DNA of 64,000 bases from Galerina marginata (lineage: Eukaryota > Basidiomycota > Agaricomycetes > Agaricales > Galerinaceae), in NCBI GenBank assembly GCA_023014335.1, contig JAECYW010000004.1, forward strand, positions 496,001 to 560,000. Direction: 5' to 3'. The position numbers and the translations under genes were made by a program. Below the pieces are notes generated by a model. That model was given only the letters and a program-made list of their open reading frames with translations. It made no database searches and had not been told where the DNA came from. Below, piece after piece: positions 37,031 through 48,808 of this stretch. Positions within the stretch are counted from its first letter, which is position 1, and each line of letters starts with the position of its first letter.

Positions 37031-39177
37031 CACCCTAATCTGCACGTTTGCGATTTTATCATCATCATCGTCCCCTTCTCAGATCGATATCGATATCTTT
37101 CGTGGTCCACAAGAGCGGTAATAAAGAGTAAACCCCAATGCTATTATTGTTCACTGAATTTAAAACCTCCCTCGGGCTCAACCTCGGACAGGCACTCTAG
37201 TACTCTACTGAAGTATATATTTAACTGCAAGGAAACCAATTGGACGTGGGCCTTGTATGAATCCTTTGTTCGACTATATCTAGTCAAAGTACTCAATGTA
37301 CAGACAAAACTGGGCAGATTCTTTCCTCGAGTTTACCATATGTAATATTCTCCGATAACCAGGACATAGGACGGAGATCGGTACGTATACGAGATCGACC
37401 ATCAACGCTGTATTATGCATGGGACACCAATATTACAAGCTCATCATTAAGCATTGCGTTACTGCTCTCAACCCTCACCAGAACCAGCCCCTTTGTTTGC
37501 TCAAACCCCAAGCGACGCAAATGTAGTCGTCGACGGCAAACAAGGTGGCATCATCATCGTCATATAATCCTCCGAAAATGATGATAGTCAGTCAACACAT
37601 GGCGAGTTGATCCTTGTACTTGACAAATAATCAAGACCTGCTCGAAATGGCCTTCCCGAATTCCATGGAACCTCCTTATTTCCTGCCGTAGACATGGGAT
37701 TAGATTTTAGAGTTTGCTCGTCGGATAGGAGGTCAAGCTCAATATCACTCTCATAATTCTCATTATGTTTATGTTTATATTTACAATAACTTTTCGTCAA
37801 GAAAGTGTACGCACGTCATGCCGCAGGAAGATAAACATCCTCGCATATTACGATCCGTCCACCTGCTAGAGTGCTAGAAAGAAAAACGGAGGGAATTATT
37901 TCCAGGATCTCGATCTCTGCTTGGCACCCGACTCAAGGCCCAACTGGACCCCGAACCCCAGATTCAAGTCATGACAGAATTGCTTCCGGTACCGAACGGG
38001 GCCTTGTGCTGGCTTGTGCTGTGTTCTCAGCCGTTCTAGAAATAAATTTGAAATAAAATTTCATTATGATTTACACCAGCTGCACCCATTTTCCTCCGTC
38101 CCATCACAAACCCTCGTCATCGGCGTCATCTTGTTGAAATTCCCCAGCCCTTCCCGAGTCGAACTTTTCTTTCTCGTTCCAAAGTTTCACTCCACAAAAG
38201 CGTCGCGGGTAGTTATATATGTAGATTCTACTGCACGCGAACGCTCCTTTCTGCAGCCGTGAGTGCGGGGCCGAGCCTATTCAGTTTTCTCGGGGTTCTA
38301 TTGGTGCCATGCCTCGGCACCGATGCTACCAAGAGGTATCCCCGCCCCCTTGCCTCCTCTGAATATCGAGTAATCACACGGACAGCTATCGCCCTTGGCT
38401 GCGTTCTTAATCTGGAATATTGGGCTACATGCGGCAATTTATAATTCGAGCTTAACTTTGACAGTTGACAGTCTAATCGTCCCTGACGTCTATCCGACTT
38501 CAAAGGTCAATGAGACAGACCTCTTTTCTAATGGGTCGCGGTCGATAATATGATGCTGATGATGCTCTCAAGTTCCTGACCCCGAACCTTACTGGGAGTC
38601 GGTCAGGTGCGGGGGGTGTGCGGGGTGCATTCGAGCCCGAGCCCGACTCGGATCCGTTTATGGTTAAGTCAAAGCTTGAAACCCTTCGTTGACGATCTTT
38701 TCTCTATTGTCCTTGTAACCAGCTCTTTGAATTGAAAAGATAGGAAGGTTTGATTGATTGACAGGCCCACTTTTCCCATTTTCTGGTCCTCGCATCCAAT
38801 TAATAAATTTGCGAGAGTGTGTTCTTGACCTTCGGAGCGTTCTCATTCAAAGTTCCTAATTAGGATGAAATATTCGAGTAAGTACGGGTGATGGAATGAT
38901 GGGGTACTTTCCATCTGGTACGAATGAAATTCTGAATATTAGGCCTTCTGTGTTTCTCTAATTGCCAACTTTGAGTCAGTGAGGGTCATTGTCTTCGTCT
39001 ATTTTACAGCGATAAAGTGGTACAACTTTAGGTGAAGAGGACAATCTAAACAAAACGCCAACCGCGAATAGCAGAGACTATTGAAAGGATGGCTGCAGAT
39101 ATAATAACGATAGGGTTGCTTAATGTACAATATGACAGTGAGTGAAATTGAAGTTTTGCGAAACGACAAAACCTGCG

Positions 39178-40738
39178 CTAGAACTGCGCAAAAGTGTAAT
39201 GTGAAACAACATCAGAGTTTGGGATATCCAAGGACTGACCCCCTGCCGGAGGGTAAAGCATGTAACTGCTCGCTTGATCAAACCAGGTGCTTACGCGAGC
39301 GCAATCGCCGTCAGGCGATGACAGGTTGGGGATGCTGCCGAGTGGAAAGCTGGAAAATGTCGGAGGGAGGGATGGGTCGTCGAATGTATTGCTTGAGTAG
39401 AACGGTGGAGAGGCGCCAATATCGTTAGACGAAGTTGGACGGAAATTGAAAGCAACGGAGAAGTCGGGTTTAGGCTTGAGAGATTTCCGAAGCATCCATT
39501 GGCAGCTTTAAAATGTCGAAAATAATAGTGTACCTTTCTAAACCTGAAGGCCGAAATGTTGAGTGTCGTTTTAATTGACGATCTGGAAAGGCTTACTCGA
39601 AAGGCGGCTGAGCTTGTCCCAATATCCAGGAAGGACTTGTGTATACCAGACACAAGATTCGGACGGATATTCCCCTGTTTCTTGAGTTACAATGAGAGAC
39701 GTATCTTCTGAATGAACGAGGGTTGTAGCATCGAAATAGACAGCAAAAGTGCATAGATAGGGAGTTTGGAAAGACAGGAAGGGGGAGGCGATGGTCAATT
39801 TAGGTGGCTGGTAAAAGAGGGACTGAGGAGGAATATTGGAGAGACGTCGAGCATTGTAACTGGGGTTAAACTCTCCAGACTTATGATTGACGTCGAGCGA
39901 AAGAATGAAGTCGGTGGCATGGTCCGTAATATCAGCATCCATCCCGAGCTGTGCAGCCACGCACGCGGCTCCGTCTGAGGTGATTAACTCGACCGAAAGT
40001 GTTACTGAGTGAGCAAAAAAGTTGTCATAGCACGATGTTGCAAGCCTTAAAGAAGTTAGGACAAGGGTGAGAATATTGGGATGGGATGACGATGGTTTTA
40101 GCATCTGGAGAATCACTTGAGGTGTCGAAAATAGATGGAACCAGGAATTCAGGCGAGCCAAAGTCAGAGACAGTGGAATCAGTGTAGTCTGACGGTGTGC
40201 CAACCGCTGTGGGAGTTGGGCTGCTGGGTTCTGGCGATAGATTCAGAGAGATCTGGTCGGGAGGGAAATCGCGGTTCGTAATCAAAGTCTTCACTGTAGA
40301 ATAATTAAATGGGGAATCACGAGGATCAGGGAATATGACTCACGGTCGTCGTCTCTCGAACTTTCTGATATCTGCTGAAGCCGACTTCCAACTTGCTTTG
40401 GCGTCCTCTTCTCCCCCGTGGCGTCAAAGATAAATTTCGAAATGAAAACATTGCGTTTTGTAAACCGCCGGAGAGGCCGTCCAGTCTTAGAGACAGGACG
40501 GTAGGCCCTAAGACCTGAGTAATGCATTCAGAAACCGACAAGTACCAAGATGCTCAGCCACTGACCTTCAAGGAGCGCCTCTTCGCAGATAGGGGGCCAA
40601 ACGGGCTCCTTTCGAACTCTGAGTGCTCGAGAGTTCTCAACCTCCACGAGTGGCATCATCCGGTATGAGCGGCGGCCTGTACGCTCAGATTGGGAAACGG
40701 TGGAGGATCCCCCAAGTCGTTTGCGAAATAGGAGAAAT
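39178..40738 (-). CDS. TEA/ATTS-domain transcription factor
   Basis: The exon from 40738 holds TGRRSYRM and RKEPVWPPICEEALLEG; a short intron then joins to LRAYRPVSKTGRPLRRFTKR, NVFISKFIFDATGEKRTPKQ and VGSRLQQI. Together these form the complete three-helix TEA domain, including the basic recognition helix KRTPKQVGSRLQQ. TEA factors (fungal AbaA, yeast Tec1) bind CATTCY-type sites and control development. Downstream are a Ser/Pro stretch with NRDFPPDQISLNLSP, a globular segment FFAHSVTLSVELITSDGAAC to TIASPFLSFQTPYLC, and CVWYTQVLPGYWDKLSRL near the end. The N-terminal exon and start codon are not resolved. A one-base shift near 40090 and another near 39490 interrupt the frame. The lower boundary is approximate. 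Confidence 0.82.
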
Positions 40739-42038
40739 CTGGGAAGACAGGTTAGAATATGGCGGCATGTAAGGCAAAACCAACTACAGGACGCATTGTA
40801 GTTAGCGGTGGCTAAAGAGTGTATGGGGAAGCAAGTCGCCTTACCAGCCACTATAGGACCAGTGGCATTTTATGTCGAAAATGATGGAAGGTTCCTCGAA
40901 ATTAATTTGGGTCGACGATTTGGCCGCTTCCCGTGATATCTATATCAGGACCGACAAAGATGTTCCCTCGAGCTAATGTATCTATCCCTGGAGGAAGGCA
41001 TAGCATTTGTCTTAATCGAGAAATCTCAGCGACTGTGGTGCCTGGGCCAGAGGCAAATCTGATCGTCGTTGATCATTTCCACCCTTGTTCTTAAACTCAA
41101 CCCCAAAAAGCTTGACAGATTCAATCATTTTGGATTAACCAATGTGCGAGAAGCTCCGGCAGGGTCATAGTTTCAACACTGACAAAGTAAGCCCCGTGTG
41201 TATAGTTTCAAAATAAATTCTCACCCAAGAAACAGTGGCTTCGCATCATACGAAAATCCTGGAGAACAGTGACGTTGAACAATATCTCCTGGACAATCTT
41301 GATTCCGTTGGAATCTCCTGTTGTCCCCCGAGGACCCATATTTTGTTGGCTGATTGCCGAGCAGTGGACCGATCGCCGAGTCTCGCTTTTGACCACCCCT
41401 ATTTCCCGATCTTCCTTTTAGCGACAGTTTCGGTATGTGGTTGGAACGCACAGAAAGTGAAGAAAACTCTGCATGCTTATAAAGTGAAATTAAGATGTAG
41501 AAGGGTTTCCTTTGCTTTGACGACCGTAAGTAGCGAATAAGCGCCGAAATCTGGAATGACCGCATTTACCTCCATCCGTCACTGACGTATACTTATAACG
41601 CTCACTAGCACAGGTAAAAGTACCATGATTGGAGATGCTAACAAATAGCTTTCTATCGCAGATTATTTTCTGTCTACATGACACTTTCCACAATGTTGTA
41701 AACAATCGTGTCGATGAACAAATACAGAATTCTAAATACGATCAGAAATGAATACGAACAAAGAGCTGAAGGAATGTGACACGGTATGTAAGAGCATACT
41801 CGTAGAAAAACGAGAGATCGAAAGGAGTGTTTGGCGCCAGATTCCAGTGCAGACCACCGAAGCTTGGGATCACGTAGGTAACGAACATAGTTATGAATAG
41901 ATGAGTCAAAGTGACGTGCAAGAAATAGAGACGATTCTTCCAGCCAGTCCATTCATATGCGTGTTTTCGAAATTTAGGCATCTCAAAATCGTTCTTTATG
42001 GATTGTGATTAAGGTGTGCACCCTTCGGAGTCGGTCTA
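40739..42038. other. Spacer upstream of the TEA factor
   Basis: About 1.3 kb, presumably holding the first exon and promoter of the TEA gene. A 79-codon minus frame at 41742-41981 (MPKFRKHAYEWTGWKNR, then hydrophobic) could be a small membrane protein or an exon, but I find no partner exon or family match. Confidence 0.35.
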
Positions 42039-43160
42039 TCACTTCTTCTCCACCAGCGCTGGAGCCTCAGACTTCGGGTTATTGGCGACTCCTACCTCAG
42101 CTTTGGTGCTCGTGGTTGATCGATGCTCAGAGGCATGAACAGAGGCGGGAGGAGAAGCGTGTGGTGTTTGAGCTTGGGATGAATATATCGAAGGTGATCC
42201 GCGACCACTCGCCGACGTGGGAAGTAGTCCCAGATCAAACCAATTCATCCCCCCTCTCTGCCCAAGCCCGAGGTCGAGGGCAGCGTTGAGACCCAAATCG
42301 ATCTCAAGGCCGCTATTCAATTGTTCGATTTGTTCCGGGGACATCATTGGAGGGCCTGCTACAAGGGTATTGTCAGGCAGGACTGCAGTATGGAGTTGCG
42401 GTCTGGGTTTTTCAACTATCTCCTGGCACTTCGGGAGCGTCGACCGTAGGAGAAAGAACCGTCTTCATAATGGAATCCCATTCGTTGCGTTTGTCAGCGT
42501 CCATTCCGTCGAGTTGGAGTGGTGCCAGTTCTGGCGGCTGTTCGTAAGCGGGGCTGTCCTTCTGGGAGGTATGTGAATGGCCCGAGTGCGAATGAGAGGA
42601 TGAAAGGGCGGAAGAAAAGTTCCATTCAGGTGAGAGCGATCTCTGGGAGGGCCGGGTGGCGGAGTCCAAGGACGTGGATCGAACTAGCGGAAAGTAAAAT
42701 GCCGTCCTCCGCGACGTCTTCTACCAGAGAATCCTCCCCACTCCAACCTCCTGTTCCGGTCAATGGGTGTGCCGCGTCCAGCGTATTTTACCAAAGGCCA
42801 GGACCCGCGGGTCCCAGCAGGTGCGGTGGCGGAAAGCTTGGGAGACGACGCTTGCTTGGTTGGCGATTTCTTCGTAGAGATAGTCAATTGAGAGGCATAC
42901 TGAAATGGAGCGTGTTAGTATAGGGGATGAGGGTGCCGAGGATGTTGTAAGAGGTAGTTCAGACGTAGAGGCCGCCGGTGACGCCGGAGGTGAAAGGCAA
43001 GATAAATCCAGCTCAAAATCAGTGAATGAATCGAATATCGAGGTGTCGATGTTCGAGTCCTGATTATGACCTCGAATAGTTTCATTCGTCGTTGTCGTCC
43101 TCTCTTGGAGAAACCGTTGCAGCTCCTTTCACTGCTTCGGCGATGGAGTCAGCAGCGATA
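42039..43160 (-). CDS. Ser/Pro-rich protein of unknown function, possibly a regulator
   Basis: Coding pattern on minus runs from about 43160 to the stop at 42039. Recognisable stretches are EVNYGNIAADSIAEAV, FDSFTDFELDLS, STKKSPTKQASSPKLSATAP, HPLTGTGGWSGEDSLVED, a Ser/His run, LDGMDADKRNEWDSIMKTVL, PPMMSPEQIEQLNSGLEIDL and GMNWFDLGLLPTSASG, ending PALVEKK. Acidic, Ser-rich and amphipathic leucine segments suggest a transcriptional activator or nuclear regulator, but no DNA-binding domain is visible and I do not recognise the family. Single-base shifts at about 42680 and about 42427, and one near 42790, are needed to follow the protein. The start is not determined. Confidence 0.4.
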
Positions 43161-43424
43161 TTGCCATAGTTCACCTCTGCCCTGAAATGACTTAAACTTC
43201 AGCAGACGTTCGCCTCGTGGAGGAGAAACACTTACATGTTCGAGTATTCTTCCTATCTTTCTATAGCGGTAAAAGGACGTGAAAAAAGGATGTAATTGTT
43301 AGAATTTGTCGGAAGAGCAAAGGGTAGCCTCGGAAGTGGGGAGAGACCAAGTGGCAATTCTGCGTGTGGTGCGAGTTCGTCTGAGAGGCTGTGAGGATCA
43401 GTCCACGGATTACTCGGGACAGTC

Positions 43425-43870
43425 TTATTGAGTGGTCATTCTAGAACCACGATGGAGCCGGAATTTACGTCGACGCGAAGATAATTTGAGCGGCGTAATC
43501 ACGAGAACGAGCAGATGGTTCGGGGAAGCGGAAGAAGAGCTTAAAGTCAAACACGGTTCTGAATCCGGTCCAGACGCTGGATGTGCCTCGAACGACTGAA
43601 AGAATGGTTGTATTTTTCCGTGTAATAGCGAACGCCCTCGAGACCAGAACATTGAGCGGTGACATCGAAATCCCTCAGCGGGGAGAGACATACAGAGCCT
43701 GAGAAGTCAACCTTGGCGTAAATGAGGATGTGTGTTTGGCATAGTCGTGCAAGAAAGTTTTCAGCATGCATAACAGGCGACCAAGGTTTCAGTCTAGATA
43801 ATTGTCGACCCGACGTGGACACCACAATACCACCGTTGGGATGCTCTTGTAGCAAATTCCATTCCTGTTT
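43425..43870 (-). CDS. Hypothetical protein fragment
   Basis: A minus-strand stretch reading LLQEHPNGGIVVSTSGRQLS, HAENFLARLCQTHILIYAKV and CLSPLRDFDVTAQC looks protein-like. In another frame it continues as AFAITRKNTTILSVV and FKLFFRFPEPSARSRDYAAQ, again implying an intron or a one-base shift. It could be the N-terminal part of the Ser-rich gene at 42-43.2 kb or a separate gene. No family recognised. Confidence 0.27.
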
Positions 43871-46009
43871 CTGGTGAGTTGCATTCAGACTGCAGAGTGT
43901 AGGGCAAAATAAACTACCGCCAAAGGCAATAATATCAACTCACGAAGCACCTTGTCATATATGCTGAGCGGCTGGCCATGAATTCACTTTGGAGACCAGT
44001 CTGCAGTGCTTCAGATCTACTCGAGTAAATGCAACTCACTAGAAACAGGAATGGAATGTGCTTCAAGCATCCCAACGGTGGTATTGTGTCGACGTCGTGT
44101 CGACAATTATCTGGGACTTTAGGTCAAAAATGATAATTAAGGCCTTGAGTTTCACTTAAACTTAACCGAAACCACGTACAATCGCAAGCGACAGGCAGGC
44201 CTAATCCATTCTCCCTAATCAACGTGCCGAAGGTATAGCCGCAAGTCACGATAAACACGCTTCGTCGGCGGTGTCAAGAGCCAAATGAGGCAAATGAGGC
44301 ATTGAGACGTTGCGAAATTCGTACTGGGCGGCACCACCAATGTTGGCTTCTTGATAGGTATTAAATCTGCAGGCAATTTGTACGTTTGGACGCTGTTAGC
44401 AAGACCCTCTAGCATGGGGCTCAAGGACGGTTTTGGGGAGATTCGATCCAAATCAACTCCATTCAACCGTACTTGTCTGCAGATAGCTCTAGTACGTCTA
44501 AGTAAGGCGTTAACTCGCTTAGAAAGTCGTAGTCCTGTGGCCACCATACCTGCGCAATGCCTGGAGCTGCACAGAGCTCGTTTAAGATCCCGTGCTCGGG
44601 GTAGCCCACATAAAATCTCCAACGACATGGAGAGAACTGATACGTCATTGAGTCTGAAGTAAAATAATCATACTATTCTTCCATCCTTGAATAGAAAGGT
44701 CCATACAACATTGGCGGCCAATTCGTTCAGGGAGTTTAAGTACTCGTACTTTAATAGCAAGAACATTTGCCAGTTTTGATGACACCGAATTTTAGAATGC
44801 TCGTTATATACCTGACCTCAGAAACCTAATTTTATAAAGTCAGAATCGACGACAAACTGTTGCGTTGGACAACTCACTGTTCAGCGCAGTGTTCAACGTT
44901 GAACGGGTTCAACCCTTTGCGCCGCAAGTCACTGGTCAGCGGAGAACGAAACTCTGATATTATTCCCATCACGTGGAACTGCGTCCGCAGTCTCGGACCG
45001 GAATAAAAATAGCTGCGTGTTGCGTGGACGTCGTCAGGACTCTCTTTGGCTCTCTTCATAACTGGTTTTCATAACGACCTCACCCTATTCTCGAACGCGC
45101 TTTCTCTCTGCCTGCCGAAAGTCTTGGCACATAATCTCTCTCTGGATGATAGCTTCAAAGTTCAGCCTCTGGAGGCAACGGATGCGCCGCCTTCCACGTC
45201 AATTCTCCATCCGAAAGACCCACAAACTGCCGACCAGGACAACCACGATGGCTCGAGCATATATCTGCAGGCTGTTCAGTTTGGGTCGTTCCACTTGCCC
45301 ATTATTCTGGTTCTTATCTAAGTCCTAGTGCTCCTAGGGTATACGGTTCTTGTATGTCGGTGAAAGAGAGTCGTTCATTTGGGGGTTGTCGATAAGCGTT
45401 GTGTTGACATGGCGCCCTCATTGAGTAAACTACGGAGTTCTCACCCGACTTGGCGCTATTGGATGACAACACCATATTCCGAGGCGTTTCGCTAGTCATT
45501 CGCAGGGCATCGGCTTGAACGTTGAAGCAGACACCTCCGGGAAAATGAATGGGAACCTTGTTCCTGCCCTGGCTTGGATGTGGCTCATCCAAATACCCGG
45601 ACTCTCACCTTAATTAATTATTAATTATCGCTCCGAGGTTGAAGTAGCGCTCTCTATCGCCAGAACGATGGAAGAGGGATGGGTGGGAGTTGATGATGGA
45701 AGGGAAATAGTCAGGCAACCGGCACAACCGTTGTCTCCCCCTCCGCGTAACCATTGACTAAATGCCAACTTTATTTTGTGCTGATGCTTTAAATAAACAG
45801 GTCTAGGATTTTTTTCAAACTGGAACTTGGTCCTCCGGTGGCCTGTAGATCGGCTTTCTTCGTTCGACAGCGACCTTGGCCAGTTCTCCTCGTCTCGTTT
45901 CCGGCCCTCTCTTCATAGCCTGCATTTCTCTTTCCATTCTCCCCCCCGCGGATGGTAATCCTCGACGCGCAATTTCTCGTGACGCTGATCGAGATTTCGG
46001 GCCAAGGAC
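43871..46009. other. Intergenic region, weak open frames only
   Basis: About 2.1 kb. On minus, 44215-44650 has frames with runs such as YPEHGILNELCAAPGIAQVW that may belong to a short or decayed gene; neither frame is continuous and no family is recognised. On +, a 91-codon frame at 45046-45321 is unsupported. The last 150 nt, rich in C and T (about 45840-45960), are probably the promoter of F-box gene B. Confidence 0.35.
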
Positions 46010-47156
46010 ATGACGGGTCCTACCTCCGTCGACTCTCTTCCTAACGAACTTTTAGAGAATATCTTCAAGATTGGGGCGTACTTACCAATGCCGCTAGAAG
46101 AGAATTATCCGCATCGACCACTTTTCTCCAAATTACCCCTTTCTACCCTTTATCCCACCACTCTTTCCCAAGTTTGCATTCGATGGAGAGAAACGGTGCT
46201 CCAGATGCCCGTCCTGTGGAGCTTTCCTTCACCTTTCACGGACTCTTGAGTCGCATCGTCGCTTGAGGTCAAACATCGGACGCTCTTTGGAATGGCTCCC
46301 GACCTACCTCATCCGTTCAGCAAACCTGCCCCTTCACGTCACGCTCGACACTACGCGACTACCCGCCGCCGCAGCTATCCACCTTCTCGGCCCACACAGC
46401 ACCAGATGGCGGTCGTTCACTCTCCTTGTGTCGCATGTGGGGAGTCTTCCCGCTGTGCTTCCATTCCTTGTATCACCGCGCGTACCCAAATTGAAGACTT
46501 TGGCAATTGCGTCCGACATTTACCGCGAAGGAATCGTGTGCTACGACCCACTGATCCCGTTCTTCGTCACGTCGACCCCTCAATTATCGACAATTCACTT
46601 AAATGGAGTCTACGTCGCCTGGAACGAGCTTCCGCTCGCGAATTTATTGAATCTCGAACTACACTTCACTTCTCGTTGGCCAAACTTCGCGCAGCTGAAT
46701 GAAATGTTTTGTGCATCCCCTATGCTCCAGCGGCTCGTTATCCGAGACGAGGCTGGCTACACTCCTTCGCCATGTCGATCAGCCGCCCTCGAAGCCGACC
46801 ATCGAACTTTGCACGCTCAAGCACCTCGAGATAGACGTACACCGCATCCGCGACGAGCCAGCAGACGTCGTCGGGCTGATCGGACTGTTTAGCATGCCGG
46901 CGCTCGAAACGTTAACTCTCAAAGGGCTCCGACAAGAAGAATGGACGGGTGTGAGACAGAAATACCATCTCCCGCTGGATTCCCGATGCCTGCCTTTTCA
47001 ACCGGAATCCGTCCATGGTACCGAAACAGGAGGCAGAGCAACAGGCCTGTTTATCATCGACTTGCTCAGTCCTTCCCTTTCCTTTCGTCCGTCCACCTGA
47101 CGTTTGCAAATTCGCCGAGGAAGGTAGATTGGTCGCACAACCGAGGGTCTTGCTAA
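46010..47156 (+). CDS. F-box protein B, frame broken
   Basis: The start ATG at 46010 gives MTGPTSVDSLPNELLENIFK, a clear F-box first helix, then LSQVCIRWRETVLQMPVLWS, its second half. After a one-base excess near 46223 the frame continues GRSLEWLPTYLIRSANLPLH (the 'residual sugar of small LRR' pattern seen in Agaricomycete F-box proteins), TRWRSFTLLVSHVGSLPAVL and LSTIHLNGVYVAWNELPLAN. A second shift near 46755 leads to CTLKHLEIDVHRIRDEPADV and FSMPALETLTLKG, and a third to SFPFLSSVHLTFANSPRKVD near the end. It would act as a substrate receptor of an SCF ubiquitin ligase if expressed. The end near 47156 is approximate. Confidence 0.72.
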
Positions 47157-48808
47157 TTCACTCGAACCTTCTTATATCATCACAGCCTCCACATTCCTTT
47201 GGGATATTTTTCACCCCCCGCTTTTTTGATTTTACGATCACACCCTCCAATCCTTTGAATTTTCCTTTTTTAAACCCCAAAGTCGTTCTCCAAGGAGAAA
47301 TCACGACGCAAATTTGTATGTATGAGTTGAGTCTCTGTTTGTACAGTATATGGCCGAATTCCGACAGAGTGGAACGGTATGTATGTAAATTGTAGGAACG
47401 AAAACCACAGAAAAATTGTAAGTTAGGTAGTAGGAGTAGCCAGTTGTAGTTTGGTTGTATGAAGATATTTTGTGGTGGTGTCGACGGCATGGGCATGATG
47501 GGAGTGCGCTCAGATTAGTAGCAGTAGTACTAGTAGGGTTAAACGGCACGGTCTATAGCTGGACATCGGGTTTCCAAGAGTATTAACGTACGTGCAAGCA
47601 CTTCTCGCATGTAACCTCGGACCCTGGATGTAATATTGTCAAAAATCCTTTAGCGCCTATCCCTCGCGCATATATGTCTGTGATATCATGTGACCGCGTA
47701 TCAGAAAACAAGGAGTCGGGGATAATCTTTCATTTCCCTTTCTCCCTTTCCGTCCTTCCGAGGGTTCCAGGACTTCCTAAAGCCAGTAGCAGTATAATCA
47801 GTCTCGGGTCAATACACTACTGGTTTTCAACAAGCTGATAGCACTCCTAACACCTCGTTTCCCAGTGTTGTCCAAGTGAGTTGCTTGCGTACAAGAACCC
47901 GGTGCCACTCATCCTCTATGATACTCTGAAAGTAGTCCTAATATACGGAAGATTTAGTTTAAGGACCCTTCGACTCGGGTTTTGTTGGCAACCGCAAGCG
48001 TGTCTCAATCGAGGTGAGTGAATACCTTCAATTATTATACTTCATTCGTTAACCCTTGCATTCTGGCAGTCAACGGAAAGAACCAATTCTCTATCGACCA
48101 CTGAAGGATTTGGAATACACCGACAAGCTCATATCCATATATATTGCGACGCCTATATTCTGCCGGCTGTCTACAGTGAACTATATTCATGTATAAGCCA
48201 CACGTCCTTGCGAAGAAGAAAAAGCACTGGCGTCTTGATGAATTCTTCCGAAAGGTGTGTACTAGCCAAAGCATCGCGTATCGCATTACATCTAATTTGT
48301 CGTCTGGTATCAGGAATGCCCGCATTTTTTCCAACGAGGATCAGTTGGACTTCCGTGAAGACGGTTCCGTTGCGAGGAATGGCGAGGTTGCGCCTCAGTT
48401 GCTCCTAAACCATTAAGCCTACAAAATTCTGCCGATGGCCGATCGAAATACAGAGATGGGGGTTGGGGAAATTATTCAGCCTTTGGTCGAGAGCAATGAT
48501 ATTGCTCGATGCAAAGTAGTTGAATCGTGGAGGACGCTGTGGAGCTACTTAGTGGAGTGTGCGACTCCAACACCTGACAAGCCAAAGCGCAAGTGCGTAT
48601 TTCCCGCCTGTCACTCAGGACAGGAGGAAATTCCTTAAAAGATCAGGATAATAATACATCAAGGGGCCATGTAATTTGAAAGCACGTTTTTTCAGCGACG
48701 AATGCGAATGCGACCTAATCTCCTCGTAAAAACGAGGACGTGTTTGGTGAAGGAGAGAGGATAGCTGAGAAGGAGTCGATAGATCAGGGCTGCATTTACC
48801 GAATGCTT
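47157..48808. other. Intergenic spacer
   Basis: About 1.65 kb between the F-box gene B 3' end and the C-terminal exon of a minus-strand membrane protein. Frames at 48035-48334 (-), 48189-48416 (+) and 48435-48638 (+) have ATG starts but no family resemblance and overlap one another. I see nothing that can be called. Confidence 0.4.

Larger units (their letters stand above)
33187..39177. other. About 6 kb without recognisable genes
   Basis: Apart from the Mub1/SamB promoter close to 33187, no coding exon could be supported between this gene and the TEA factor. The block contains the degenerate long repeats at about 34.3-36.3 kb and the minisatellite at about 36.44-37.03 kb, listed separately. 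The remaining parts (33.2-34.2 and 37.1-39.1 kb) hold only short open frames of mixed start codons. Possible contents are a long promoter, a non-coding RNA or decayed mobile DNA; none is shown. Confidence 0.45.
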